Positions 18,466-27,750 of a stretch of 64,000 nt of DNA are shown here, piece after piece. Position 1 is the stretch's first letter; each line of letters starts with the position of its first letter. The position numbers were made by a program, and so were the translations under genes. Source of the DNA: Candidatus Fermentithermobacillaceae bacterium (GTDB lineage Bacteria; Bacillota; Sulfobacillia; Fermentithermobacillales; Fermentithermobacillaceae); the NCBI GenBank assembly GCA_012841375.1, contig DUUV01000044.1, positions 1 through 64,000 of the forward strand, in the 5' to 3' direction. Under the pieces are notes generated by a model, which was not told where the DNA came from, ran no database searches, and saw nothing but the letters and a program-made list of their open reading frames with translations.

Positions 18466-19431
18466 CTACTCCCGGTATCTCCGGAGCAGCCTCTCGGCCA
18501 TCTCCATGGGGCCCGACTTGCCCTCAACCAGGTCATCCAAGGCTGCATCGAGGCTCCCGTCCCGGGAGGCCGATTCCATCACCTTGCCGACCGTGAGCAG
18601 GTGCAAGTACTCCTCCAGGACAGCGGTAGAGCTGCCCCGGTTCCTTTCCCTGAGAAGCCCGGATGACACGAGGTATGTCTGGTGGCGGAGGACCTCTCCA
18701 ACCAGTCCCTCAAGCCCTTTGCCGGCCACGGCGACCGAGGAAACCACCGGGGGCGTCCACCCGCCAGGCTCTCTCATAGCCAGCATCATCTCGATGTCGC
18801 GCCGTGTCCGTTCAGCGCCGGGTAGGTCGGCCTTGTTGACGCAGAAAACATCGCCTATCTCCAGAATGCCGGCCTTGATAGCCTGCATGTCGTCTCCAAG
18901 CCCGGGAGCCAGGGCGACGACAACGGTATGGGCGTATCTCATGATGTCTACCTCTGATTGGCCTGCCCCGACGGTTTCAATAACGATGTGGTCGAAACCG
19001 AAGGCATCCAAGAGGGCTACAACATCACCTGTATGCCGTGACAACCCGCCCAGGTGGCCTCGGGTAGCCAGGCTGCGGAAGAAGACACCCTGGTCCAGCG
19101 AGTGACCCTGCCGCATGCGGACCCGGTCGCCCAGGATGGCTCCGCCTGTGAACGGCGAAGACGGGTCAACCGCGATAACGCCGACCGTATGCCCGGCCTT
19201 GCGCAGTTCCGAAACGATACCGTCCACAAGGGTGGACTTCCCGACACCCGGCGAGCCGGTCACCCCGGTCAGCATTGCGCCTTTTCGCGCCTTGTACGCG
19301 TGGGAGAGCAGTTCGGCCGCCCCCGGGGCGCCATTCTCCACATAAGAAATAGCCCTGGAAAGGTGGGGCCGGCTTCCTCGAATCAAACCTTCAAAAAGCT
19401 CATAAGCTGCATCGGTCTTAAGATTGGTCAC
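18466..19431 (-). CDS. meaB: Methylmalonyl-CoA mutase-associated GTPase MeaB
   Basis: GVTGSPGVGKSTLVDGIVSELRKAGHTVGVIAVDPSSPFTGGAILGDRVRM, VNKADLPGAERTRRDIEMML. Confidence 0.95.
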   Translation of the reverse strand: MTNLKTDAAYELFEGLIRGSRPHLSRAISYVENGAPGAAELLSHAYKARKGAMLTGVTGSPGVGKSTLVDGIVSELRKAGHTVGVIAVDPSSPFTGGAILGDRVRMRQGHSLDQGVFFRSLATRGHLGGLSRHTGDVVALLDAFGFDHIVIETVGAGQSEVDIMRYAHTVVVALAPGLGDDMQAIKAGILEIGDVFCVNKADLPGAERTRRDIEMMLAMREPGGWTPPVVSSVAVAGKGLEGLVGEVLRHQTYLVSSGLLRERNRGSSTAVLEEYLHLLTVGKVMESASRDGSLDAALDDLVEGKSGPMEMAERLLRRYRE

Positions 19432-19466
19432 GATAGAGACACCGCCCTGTGGTCCCCGGAAGTAAA

Positions 19467-19503
19467 GGCTTCGAGCCCACCCCGGGAGGGGCCGCTCGAA
19501 GCC
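19467..19503 (-). terminator. Inverted repeat between B12-binding gene and meaB (possible terminator/attenuator)
   Basis: GGCTTCGAGC (19467-19476)/GCTCGAAGCC (19494-19503); short TTTACTT on the minus-strand 3' side. Confidence 0.45.
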
Positions 19504-19540
19504 CGCCGTAACGATTGCCCGGGAGTACTTATGCCAACTG

Positions 19541-19954
19541 TCAGGCTACCGGTCTCTTCAAGTGAGACCTGGTGAAGTCCACGATCACCTGGGTGCTGGT
19601 TCCGGGGCCGAACACCTCGTCGACTCCCGCGGCCTTAAGGGCCGGGATGTCCTCTTCCGGGATAATGCCGCCCGCAAGCACCAGCACATCCAGTTGAGCG
19701 GTGCCCTTCTCCTTCCTGAAACAATCTACGAACCTGGGGATCAAGGTTCCGTGGGCGCCCGAAAGGATGGACAGGGCGACGACGTCGACGTCCTCCTCCA
19801 CAGCCATCCTGGCCAACTCTTCGGGGGTCCGGTGCAACCCGGTATAGATGACTTCCATGCCTGCATCGCGATAGGCCCTCGCGATGACCTTAGCACCCCT
19901 ATCATGTCCGTCAAGGCCGGGCTTGCCGACCAGGACCCGGATTTTGCCACTCAT
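19541..19954 (-). CDS. Stand-alone cobalamin (B12)-binding domain protein, methylmalonyl-CoA mutase C-terminal type
   Basis: [45 protein letters not shown] (DxHxxG). Confidence 0.93.
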   Translation of the reverse strand: MSGKIRVLVGKPGLDGHDRGAKVIARAYRDAGMEVIYTGLHRTPEELARMAVEEDVDVVALSILSGAHGTLIPRFVDCFRKEKGTAQLDVLVLAGGIIPEEDIPALKAAGVDEVFGPGTSTQVIVDFTRSHLKRPVA

Positions 19955-20032
19955 GAAATCCCCTCCATATACCCAGTAGCCAACGCCGCCAACAACCCGG
20001 CTCCGCGATGCACTCAAGTGCCCACAGAAGCG

Positions 20033-20506
20033 TCAGCGGCTCAGCGTCACCAAGACATCACCGGTCTGTACGGAAGCCCCCTGGCTAACCGCCACGCCGG
20101 TCACGGTCGCATCAAAGGGAGCTAGGATCTCGTTCTGCATCTTCATGGCTTCAAGGATAAGGAGTACTTGCCCCTTCTTCACCTGGTTGCCTGAAGCCAC
20201 TTTGATGGCGCTTATGACTCCCGGGATAGGCGCGCGGACAGCTTCGCCGTCTCCCTGGGCGCCCGCACCGGCCGAAGGCACGGCGGGCGGAGCGGTTGCC
20301 GGCTTGGGGGCTGCCGGAGGTGGCTGAGGAGCCTTTGGAGCCGGCGCCACAACCTGTACCGGCTGGGCGGGCGGAGGCTGAACCACAGGTCTGGCAGCCC
20401 TTACTTCCCGGCCTACTTCCTCGACTTCGACTTCAAAAATCTCATCGTTTACCTTGACCTTGAACCGACGCAACGGCTTTCTCCTCCTTATGGAGCGCGA
20501 GATCAT
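20033..20506 (-). CDS. Biotin/lipoyl attachment domain protein (biotin carboxyl carrier of decarboxylase/carboxyltransferase)
   Basis: Pro/Ala-rich linker and biotinylation motif LLILEAMKMQNEI. Confidence 0.92.
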   Translation of the reverse strand: MISRSIRRRKPLRRFKVKVNDEIFEVEVEEVGREVRAARPVVQPPPAQPVQVVAPAPKAPQPPPAAPKPATAPPAVPSAGAGAQGDGEAVRAPIPGVISAIKVASGNQVKKGQVLLILEAMKMQNEILAPFDATVTGVAVSQGASVQTGDVLVTLSR

Positions 20507-20534
20507 ATAGAACCCGAATCCAGATGGTGCGGAG

Positions 20535-20765
20535 TCACCTCCGGGTGTCTCCAAAGAACATACGTCTGCCACCGAGTCCCTCTCTGCGATATTCCTTTGA
20601 ACCTCCGTAGGACTTGCGGGACAGTCTCCCCCATGGGCCCGCCCCTTCTATCGAACGCAAGAACATGGTGGGACGGAACACCGCTGTAACTACCCCTTCT
20701 TCCGACAGGTAAGCCGAAATGGCGGCTGCTATCGCCGCTTTCTTGACTTCATCCAACTCGGCCAC
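20535..20765 (-). CDS. Small subunit-like protein of a decarboxylase/carboxylase complex (OadG/delta-prime-like)
   Basis: AELDEVKKAAIAAAISAYLSEEG ... GPWGRLSRKSYGG between mmdA and biotin carrier gene. Confidence 0.55.
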   Translation of the reverse strand: MAELDEVKKAAIAAAISAYLSEEGVVTAVFRPTMFLRSIEGAGPWGRLSRKSYGGSKEYRREGLGGRRMFFGDTRR

Positions 20766-20795
20766 GTCGTTCTCCTCCTGGGCGCGCCGATTAGT

Positions 20796-22370
20796 CTACA
20801 CGGGCATGTTGCCATGCTTCTTCGGCAGATACTCGGCTTTCTTTGTAATCATGAGCTCCAGGGCCGAGATGACCTTCGGACGAAGTTCCTGAGGCTCAAT
20901 AACGTCGTCTATATATCCCCTGCTCGCGGCTACATACGGGTTGGCAAATACGTCACGGAACTCCTTAATCTTCTCTTGCCGCTTGGCTTCGGGGTCCTCT
21001 GCCTTGGCGATCTCATCCCGGAAGACGACGTTGGCCGCGCCCTCGGGCCCCATGACCGCGATCTCCGCGGTCGGGAAGGCGAAAACCATATCCGCACCTA
21101 GGTGCCGGGAGCACATGGCAATGTAGGCTCCACCGTAGGCCTTGCGAGTTATGACGGTGATCTTGGGGACGGTTGCTTCGGCGTAAGCGTAGAGCACTTT
21201 TGCCCCGTGACGGATTATCCCGCCGTACTCCTGGTCAACACCCGGGAGGTAACCGGGTACGTCGACCAAAGTCAAGAGCGGGATGTTGAACGCGTCGCAG
21301 AACCGCACGAACCTCGATGCCTTGTCCGAGGCGTTTATATCCAGGCAGCCGGCTTTCACCAGAGGCTGGGACGCGATTATGCCGACAGACCTGCCGTTCA
21401 TCCGGGCGAACCCTATGATGATGTTGGTCGCCCAGTCTCGCTGGACTTCCATGAACACACCGTCGTCTACCATCGAGTAGATGACGTTGTGCATGTCGTA
21501 GCTCCTGTTCTGTTCCGCGGGCACAACCTCAGTGAGACCAGGGTCTATCCTGGCCGGATCATCGGCCGGTGGGAAGTAAGGCGGGTCTTCCTGGTTGTTG
21601 GACGGCAGGTAGTCCAAGAGGGCCTTGACCATCTCCAGGCAGGAACTCTCGTCGGCCGCCACAAAGTGGGCGTTTCCGCTCACTTGGCTGTGGACGGCCG
21701 CGCCACCCAACTGCTCCATGGTCACATCTTCGCCGGTCACGGCCTTGATGACCTGAGGGCCTGTGATGAACATGTTGGCCGTGCCTTGGACCATGAAAGC
21801 GAAGTCCGTAAGGGCGGGCGAGTACACGGCTCCTCCCGCGCACGGCCCGAGTATCACGGAGATCTGAGGTACAACGCCTGAATACTGGACATTTCTGAAG
21901 AAGACGTCTCCATAGCCTCGAAGAGCGTCTACACCTTCCTGGATGCGGGCACCGCCCGAGTCGTTCAGGAAGACGAAAGGTACGCCGACCTTTGCGGCCA
22001 TGTCCATAGCCTTCACGATCTTTGCCGCGTGCATCTCGCCCAGCGACCCACCGATCACGGTGAAGTCCTGAGACGCCACGCAGACGGCCCTTCCGTTAAC
22101 CAGTCCGTACCCCGTTACGACGCCTTCGCCGGGGGCTTGGACCTTGTCCATGCCAAATTCCTTGGCCCGGTGTGTTACAAACGCATCGATCTCCATGAAT
22201 GTGCCGGGGTCAAAAAAGGCGGCGATGCGCTCGCGAGCGGTCATTTTACCTGCTTTATGCTGCCGCTCGATCCTCTGAGCTCCGCCACCTTGAAGTACAG
22301 TTTCCCGGCGCTTACGTAACTCTCTCAATCTCTCTTCCAGTTGCGACAAAGTCTCCGGCAACCGCTTCAC
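20796..22370 (-). CDS. mmdA: Acyl-CoA carboxylase carboxyltransferase subunit (methylmalonyl-CoA decarboxylase alpha / propionyl-CoA carboxylase beta)
   Basis: GGSLGEMHAAKIVKAMDMA, FLNDSGGARIQEGVDALRGYGDVFFRN, ARKAYGGAYIAMCS. Confidence 0.92.
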   Translation of the reverse strand: MKRLPETLSQLEERLRELRKRRETVLQGGGAQRIERQHKAGKMTARERIAAFFDPGTFMEIDAFVTHRAKEFGMDKVQAPGEGVVTGYGLVNGRAVCVASQDFTVIGGSLGEMHAAKIVKAMDMAAKVGVPFVFLNDSGGARIQEGVDALRGYGDVFFRNVQYSGVVPQISVILGPCAGGAVYSPALTDFAFMVQGTANMFITGPQVIKAVTGEDVTMEQLGGAAVHSQVSGNAHFVAADESSCLEMVKALLDYLPSNNQEDPPYFPPADDPARIDPGLTEVVPAEQNRSYDMHNVIYSMVDDGVFMEVQRDWATNIIIGFARMNGRSVGIIASQPLVKAGCLDINASDKASRFVRFCDAFNIPLLTLVDVPGYLPGVDQEYGGIIRHGAKVLYAYAEATVPKITVITRKAYGGAYIAMCSRHLGADMVFAFPTAEIAVMGPEGAANVVFRDEIAKAEDPEAKRQEKIKEFRDVFANPYVAASRGYIDDVIEPQELRPKVISALELMITKKAEYLPKKHGNMPV

Positions 22371-22464
22371 CTCCGGGAGGAGTTATGTACCGAAAAGGAC
22401 CCATGGACCAACCAATCAACTGCGCACTATCCCACAAAAGATATCATACCACCGAGCATCGTGC

Positions 22465-22482
22465 TTGTGGAAGATGGCACAA
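22465..22482. promoter_or_regulatory. Candidate Rex operator TTGTG-N8-CACAA
   Basis: TTGTGGAAGATGGCACAA in the rex-mmdA intergenic region; matches the 18-bp Rex operator layout. Confidence 0.6.
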
Positions 22483-22563
22483 ACGGCTATTCTCTCGACA
22501 GATGGAATCCTGTTCCAACGGATGTCATGGATCCGGGTTAGGATCCAATATAGATCCACTCTG

Positions 22564-23220
22564 TCAATGGATCATGCTCCCCTGGAGATAAAAAGCCAGC
22601 TCCTGGAGCTCCAGAGTTACGTCGGTGTAGTGAACCCGCACATGTGGGGGTACCTTGAGCTTCGCCGGCGCGAAGTTCAAAAACCCTTTCAGTCCGGCCG
22701 AGACAGCCCTGTCTACCACTTCTTGGGCGGCGGAAGCAGGCACCGTTATGATACCTATCTTGAGATCCTTGGCCTTACGCACCGCTTCAAGGTCGGAGAG
22801 GGGATGAATCACGAGGCCCTCAACCAACGTGCCCACCTTACGCTTGTCTTCATCGAAGAGCGCCGCAGGTCCGAAACGGTAATTCGGACTGGAGCGTCCC
22901 CGGCTGAGCAGATAGCGGACTATGGCAGTGCCCAGCTCTCCGATCCCGAAGACGGCCACCGGCATATCCCTGTCGGCACCCAAGATTTTTGTAATCTGGT
23001 CCTTCAGCTCCTGAACCGGATAGCCGACTCCCTGCTTTCCGAACTCTCCGAAAAGGGCGAGATCCTTTCGGACTTGAGCTCCGTTCACAGCGGCCATGTC
23101 ACCCAACTGAGCCGAGGATACAAAGTCGGATCCGGCAAAATCCGAGTCCAAGAGCACCCTGAGATAGGTGACTAGACGCTTCACCACAACATCTGGAATC
23201 CTGTTACGAATCACTGACAA
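22564..23220 (-). CDS. rex: Redox-sensing transcriptional repressor Rex
   Basis: VKRLVTYLRVL, VSSAQLGDMAAVNGAQVRKDLALFGEFGKQGVGYPV, VAVFGIGELGTAIVRYL. Confidence 0.95.
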   Translation of the reverse strand: MSVIRNRIPDVVVKRLVTYLRVLLDSDFAGSDFVSSAQLGDMAAVNGAQVRKDLALFGEFGKQGVGYPVQELKDQITKILGADRDMPVAVFGIGELGTAIVRYLLSRGRSSPNYRFGPAALFDEDKRKVGTLVEGLVIHPLSDLEAVRKAKDLKIGIITVPASAAQEVVDRAVSAGLKGFLNFAPAKLKVPPHVRVHYTDVTLELQELAFYLQGSMIH

Positions 23221-23264
23221 ACCCCCTGACTTCTAGTCTATTTTGCCGGGGAAACTGGTGTTTA

Positions 23265-23792
23265 TTACCTACCGCTCCTGTCCATTGATCTTTCGGGGAA
23301 AGCCCTCATTATCCTCCCGCCAGTCAACCCGATGAAGATGCCTGTCGGAATCGCGAAAAACAGTAGGTACGGAAGGTAGAAGAGCACACCGGCAGATCGT
23401 AGGAGGGTCGCAGCAACCAGAAGCTGCGTCAGGTTGTGGGTGAAGGCGCCTAGGACACTCACCCCGACGATCGATATACGCCCTGTGCCCACACGGGAGA
23501 CGGCGTACATCACGAGAGTCGAAGCGAGGGCTCCCGACGTGGAAAGATAGTACCCTATGTTGAGAAACGTTCCGCCGAGGAGACTGCCGATGAGTGTCCT
23601 CAGGAAGCTTATGGTCATCGCCTGCCCCAACCCCATGGTGAGTACCGCATAGAGAGCGACGATGTTCGCGAGCCCCAGCTTCGCCCCGGGAACGGCGATG
23701 GAAGACAACGGGATGAGGGCTTCGACAGCGTGAAGAACGCTGGCCAAAGCCACAAGTATAGAGGTCTTTGTGAGTGTTCTCACCTGGCTCAT
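23265..23792 (-). CDS. Gx transporter family / heptaprenyl diphosphate synthase component I-like membrane protein
   Basis: AVEALIPLSSIAVPGAKLGLANIVALYAVLTMGLGQAMTISFLRTLIGSLLGGTF. Confidence 0.8.
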   Translation of the reverse strand: MSQVRTLTKTSILVALASVLHAVEALIPLSSIAVPGAKLGLANIVALYAVLTMGLGQAMTISFLRTLIGSLLGGTFLNIGYYLSTSGALASTLVMYAVSRVGTGRISIVGVSVLGAFTHNLTQLLVAATLLRSAGVLFYLPYLLFFAIPTGIFIGLTGGRIMRAFPERSMDRSGR

Positions 23793-23870
23793 GTCGGAAT
23801 TATAGCACGTTACCGCAGGAAGGCTGAAAAGGGGAGAAATCGGCCTGAGAGAAGGCTATCCCCCTGAGGC

Positions 23871-26468
23871 TCACTTCTGGAAACCTGCCACTCCCTTGCG
23901 CGCCTTTGCCCGCCTCAGCCTGTCGTCGGCAGCGGCCAAGATAACGCGGGCTTCGTCACCGTCCTCGGGGTATGCGGCCACACCAACGGAAGCTCCCGGC
24001 ATCGGGATGGGATTGCCTGCGGGATCGCTCACAGTGTCCTTGATCCACTTCCTCACCACACCTGTCACGCGGCTCAGAGCCTGCCGGGGCGACATACCAG
24101 GCAGGAGGATCACGAACTCGTCGCCGCCAAAGCGGGCGACTACGTCAACGGACCGGAACCCTTGCTTGAGGTATGTTCCGATCTTGGCCAGAACGCTGTC
24201 TCCGGCGAGGTGACCGTGCAAGTCGTTCACGAGCTTCAGGTCGTCCACATCGATGATGGCCACCGAAACTACCGCTCCCGAATCCGGGTATGAAGCGGTC
24301 TTGATGCTCGAGTCCAAGGTGCTCAGGAATACCCGCCGGTTGTAGAGTCCGGTCAGGGCGTCACAGTCGGCGGCCTTCTTCACTTGTTCATGGAGTTGGG
24401 CGACTTCAAGCGCCGACGCGATATGACCTGCTATGGCCATTAAGAGCCGGATGTCCGACGTCCCGAACCCGCCCTTTTCGGCTTTCTGGATGATCAAGAC
24501 ACCCAAACGCCTGCCTCTCACCTCTAATGGGATGTACAACTCTGAGCCGACGCCGCTCCGTGTACCGTAGGACCTCTCGTCCAAGAGAACGTCGGGGATG
24601 TTCTGGGGTATCCCGTTCTGCATCACCCACCAGGAAATACCTTCGCCCCGGGGGATCGACTCTCCGATGAAACCCTCGGAAAGCCCCGTACCTGCAGACG
24701 CAACCAAGTGCTGGGCTTCCTCGTCCGGGATCAAGATCACGCAGTCAGAATACCCCATCTCTCGTGCCACGATGTTGACAACGTGCTGGAGCATCTCTTT
24801 GAGATCGAGGAGCTTTTTCATCTCCTGGGCAATACGGAAGAGGACTTCCAGTTCCTTTGAGGTGATGACCTTCTCGGTCAGATCGCCTTGGTCGACCAGA
24901 GTCCTGGGCTCAAGGCTACCTAAGGCCCTCCGAACCTCCAGGACGTTGTCTCCGGTAACCGCGAGAAACCACGGTTCTTGATCGGCGATGGCTCTCTCGA
25001 TAACCCGGTCCAAAGCCATGACCACATCCGGTCTGAACTGGCTGCCGGCGCACCTCAAGAGCTCCGCGCGGGCTTCCTTGACGGACATTCCAGGTCTGTA
25101 CGGGCGGTCGGATATCATGGTGTCAAACGCATCGGCGACTGCGAGTATGGCGGCTCCAACCGGGATCTCGGCCCCGTCCAGCCTATCGGGATAACCTGAA
25201 CCGTTGTACCATTCATGGTGGTGCAATACGAGAGGAGCCAGGTCCGCAAGCATACCTGCCCTCTCAAGGATCGTGGCGCCCAGCACCGAATGGTTTGTCA
25301 TCACGGCTCTCTCTGCCGGACCGAGCGGACCGGGTTTCTGCAGGACCGAATCAGGGATGCCGACCTTTCCGATGTCGTGAACCAATCCCGCCAGCTCGAT
25401 GACGTCGGCTTCATCTTTTGAAAGACCCATCTCCAACGCAATCTGCCTGGCCACTACCGCCACGTGCTCAGAATGGTACATGGTGTAGCTGTCGCGTATG
25501 TCAACGGTGGCTGCCAAAGCCCTAACTGCCGCCGAGTACATCTCCCTGGTCTCGTCAAAGAGCGTGGCGTTCTTCACGGCCGCGGCCAGATGGCCCGATA
25601 CAGGCTCCAGAAAAGCCATGTCGGCGTGGGTATAGCTTCTGGGCTCCTTGCTGGACAAGACCCAGATGCCGGTAAGCTGGCCCGGCAACGTGAGGGGGAG
25701 CGCTACGGCCGAGGACATCCCGTCTTCACGAAGCCTTTTCAGGAACGAACGGGGGAACAGGGAACTCTCACGATAGCCCTCACCGGCCTCAAGGCTCTTT
25801 TCGATATCCGTCACGATATCTATGAGTATGTAGTCGGATGCCGGAGTCACAGAGACCGGACCGGTCGCGCCTACCCCTCCCATGAATCCATCGGGAATCG
25901 CCCCGTAGACGACGGCTCGCCCGTTCTCCTTGACGGACAGGATCGCCATCCCATCCAGCGGAACGCGCTCCGACACAGTCCGAAACAGGCTGGGCAGCAT
26001 CTCTTCCATCTTGAGGTCCGAGTTTATCTGTCTCGCCGCGTGCGACACGGCAGCCAGAGTGCCCTGTGTCCTCCGGGCATCGGTTACGTCTCTCAACATG
26101 TACAAGGCGCCGCTGCGCTTCCCGTCCGGGTCCATGATGGGAGAGGCTGAGAGGACCAGGTTTCGCTCCTCGTCTTGTACCCGGCAGACCACCTCGCAGG
26201 TGTTGCTTACGGCAGAATTGATCGAGGAGAAGTCCATGAGGGCTACGGTCATTTCCAGCCACTCGTTCATGGGTTTCAGGTCGCGAAGCCTGGGTGCAAG
26301 CGATATTGACAGAACTTTGGCCAGCGCCTGGCCCCGGACCTCCTGGAAGGAACGCCCAAGATAGAACAACGCTCGCTTATTGACGTCCACAACGGTACCA
26401 TCGACGCCGACCAACATGAGTCCCATGTCTATGGCGTTCAATACCGGTGAAATCTGAGCCGCCTCCAT
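23871..26468 (-). CDS. Multi-domain signalling protein: PAS-GAF-HD-GYP-GAF-GGDEF
   Basis: HD-GYP (LVHDIGKVGIP, HHHEWYNGSGYP) and GGDEF (VARFGGDEFVILLPG) in a single ORF with PAS and GAF regions. Confidence 0.92.
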   Translation of the reverse strand: MEAAQISPVLNAIDMGLMLVGVDGTVVDVNKRALFYLGRSFQEVRGQALAKVLSISLAPRLRDLKPMNEWLEMTVALMDFSSINSAVSNTCEVVCRVQDEERNLVLSASPIMDPDGKRSGALYMLRDVTDARRTQGTLAAVSHAARQINSDLKMEEMLPSLFRTVSERVPLDGMAILSVKENGRAVVYGAIPDGFMGGVGATGPVSVTPASDYILIDIVTDIEKSLEAGEGYRESSLFPRSFLKRLREDGMSSAVALPLTLPGQLTGIWVLSSKEPRSYTHADMAFLEPVSGHLAAAVKNATLFDETREMYSAAVRALAATVDIRDSYTMYHSEHVAVVARQIALEMGLSKDEADVIELAGLVHDIGKVGIPDSVLQKPGPLGPAERAVMTNHSVLGATILERAGMLADLAPLVLHHHEWYNGSGYPDRLDGAEIPVGAAILAVADAFDTMISDRPYRPGMSVKEARAELLRCAGSQFRPDVVMALDRVIERAIADQEPWFLAVTGDNVLEVRRALGSLEPRTLVDQGDLTEKVITSKELEVLFRIAQEMKKLLDLKEMLQHVVNIVAREMGYSDCVILIPDEEAQHLVASAGTGLSEGFIGESIPRGEGISWWVMQNGIPQNIPDVLLDERSYGTRSGVGSELYIPLEVRGRRLGVLIIQKAEKGGFGTSDIRLLMAIAGHIASALEVAQLHEQVKKAADCDALTGLYNRRVFLSTLDSSIKTASYPDSGAVVSVAIIDVDDLKLVNDLHGHLAGDSVLAKIGTYLKQGFRSVDVVARFGGDEFVILLPGMSPRQALSRVTGVVRKWIKDTVSDPAGNPIPMPGASVGVAAYPEDGDEARVILAAADDRLRRAKARKGVAGFQK

Positions 26469-26516
26469 GCGGTCGCCTCCCATCCTCATAGTTTTCGGAA
26501 TGGGCGGGCACTTCCG

Positions 26517-27260
26517 TTAGGGCGCACGAGATTTCCTGTGAAGTCCGATGTAAGTGGCCGTGGCCAGCACGACGGTTACCAACGAGAACCATTGTCCGAA
26601 GCTCAGTCCGTAGAAGTAGTCATCGTTTTCGCGGAAGAACTCGAGAAAGAAGCGTATCAGAGAATACGCCCCGGCGTAGACGACAAAGAGCCCGCCGGGG
26701 GCGCGAATTCTGGAAGACAAGTAAAGGAGCGCCGCAAACAAGGCGAGGTCAAGTACGCTCTCGTAGAGCTGGTAGGGGTGCCTGAGGCCGGGGGCATAGC
26801 GGGTCTGGAAGCCCCAAGTGCCCGACGTCTTGATTCCGTAGCAGCATCCTGAGAAAAAGCAGCCGATCCGCCCTATCCCCTGCCCCAGCGCGACCGACGG
26901 AGCCACGACATCCATAAGTGTAAGGAAATGCATCTTCTTGACCCTGGAGTAGACTAGAGCGGCCAGGCTTCCGCCTATCAAGACCCCGTGAATGGCAAGC
27001 CCGCCCTCACGAGTATCGAGGACCGAGAGTAGACCGGTATAGTACCGGTAGTTCAGCGCCACATGGGTAATGCGGCCGCCGGCCACACCTCCAACCAAAA
27101 TGGCGATAAAGAACCAGAACAACGAGTCAGGATCCATACCCCGCTTTTCGGCCCTCTTCGAAGCCACGTACACACCTGCGGCGAATCCCAGTCCGAGCAT
27201 AAGCCCGTATGTGTAGAACGTCAGTTGCCCTATCCTCACCAAGACCGGATGCATGGCCAT
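26517..27260 (-). CDS. lgt: Prolipoprotein diacylglyceryl transferase
   Basis: HPVLVRIGQLTFYTYGLMLGLGF, GRIGCFFSGCCYG, HPYQLYES. Confidence 0.95.
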   Translation of the reverse strand: MAMHPVLVRIGQLTFYTYGLMLGLGFAAGVYVASKRAEKRGMDPDSLFWFFIAILVGGVAGGRITHVALNYRYYTGLLSVLDTREGGLAIHGVLIGGSLAALVYSRVKKMHFLTLMDVVAPSVALGQGIGRIGCFFSGCCYGIKTSGTWGFQTRYAPGLRHPYQLYESVLDLALFAALLYLSSRIRAPGGLFVVYAGAYSLIRFFLEFFRENDDYFYGLSFGQWFSLVTVVLATATYIGLHRKSRAP

Positions 27261-27309
27261 CACCTTCTCAGATAATAACATGACTGAATAACGACATACC
27301 AATAAATGC

Positions 27310-27750
27310 ATGCTAGGGCCAGAGGAGGGATTTTCCAACTTGAGCATTGGACGAGGCGTCGCGCTCGTGCTTCTCGGAATAGCTCTCGGCGTCGGCCTTA
27401 CGGTCGGCTCGTACTACGGGGTGAAAGAGTATGCCCCCGATCTGGCGGTCTGGTACCTGGAGAGACTTGGCGGCCCCGGCAAGTCCGTAACAGAGACATT
27501 GGGCCTTGAGATAGACCCGTCACAAGTCCGGACCATTGTAGGTGACATACTGGCATCCGACCAGGGCAGAGCTATCGTGACCGACCTCATTGAAGGCCAA
27601 TCACGGGAAACATTTGAGAGTCTTGTGAGGCAAGCCATGGAGTCACCCGAGTTCCGCAGGATGTTGGGCGAAGTGCTCAGGGACTTCCTGGCAAGCCCGG
27701 AGGGAAAAGAACTCCTCAGGCAGATCGGCAAGGACGTCCTTTCGCCCTAG
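27310..27750 (+). CDS. Hypothetical membrane-anchored protein
   Basis: N-terminal TM GVALVLLGIALGVGLTVGSYYGV then repeated short helical segments; convergent 4-nt stop overlap with the next gene. Confidence 0.65.
   Translation: MLGPEEGFSNLSIGRGVALVLLGIALGVGLTVGSYYGVKEYAPDLAVWYLERLGGPGKSVTETLGLEIDPSQVRTIVGDILASDQGRAIVTDLIEGQSRETFESLVRQAMESPEFRRMLGEVLRDFLASPEGKELLRQIGKDVLSP

Noticed and set aside
21102-21881. 259-aa + strand ORF antisense to mmdA
   Set aside because: Antisense composition artefact within a conserved carboxyltransferase gene.
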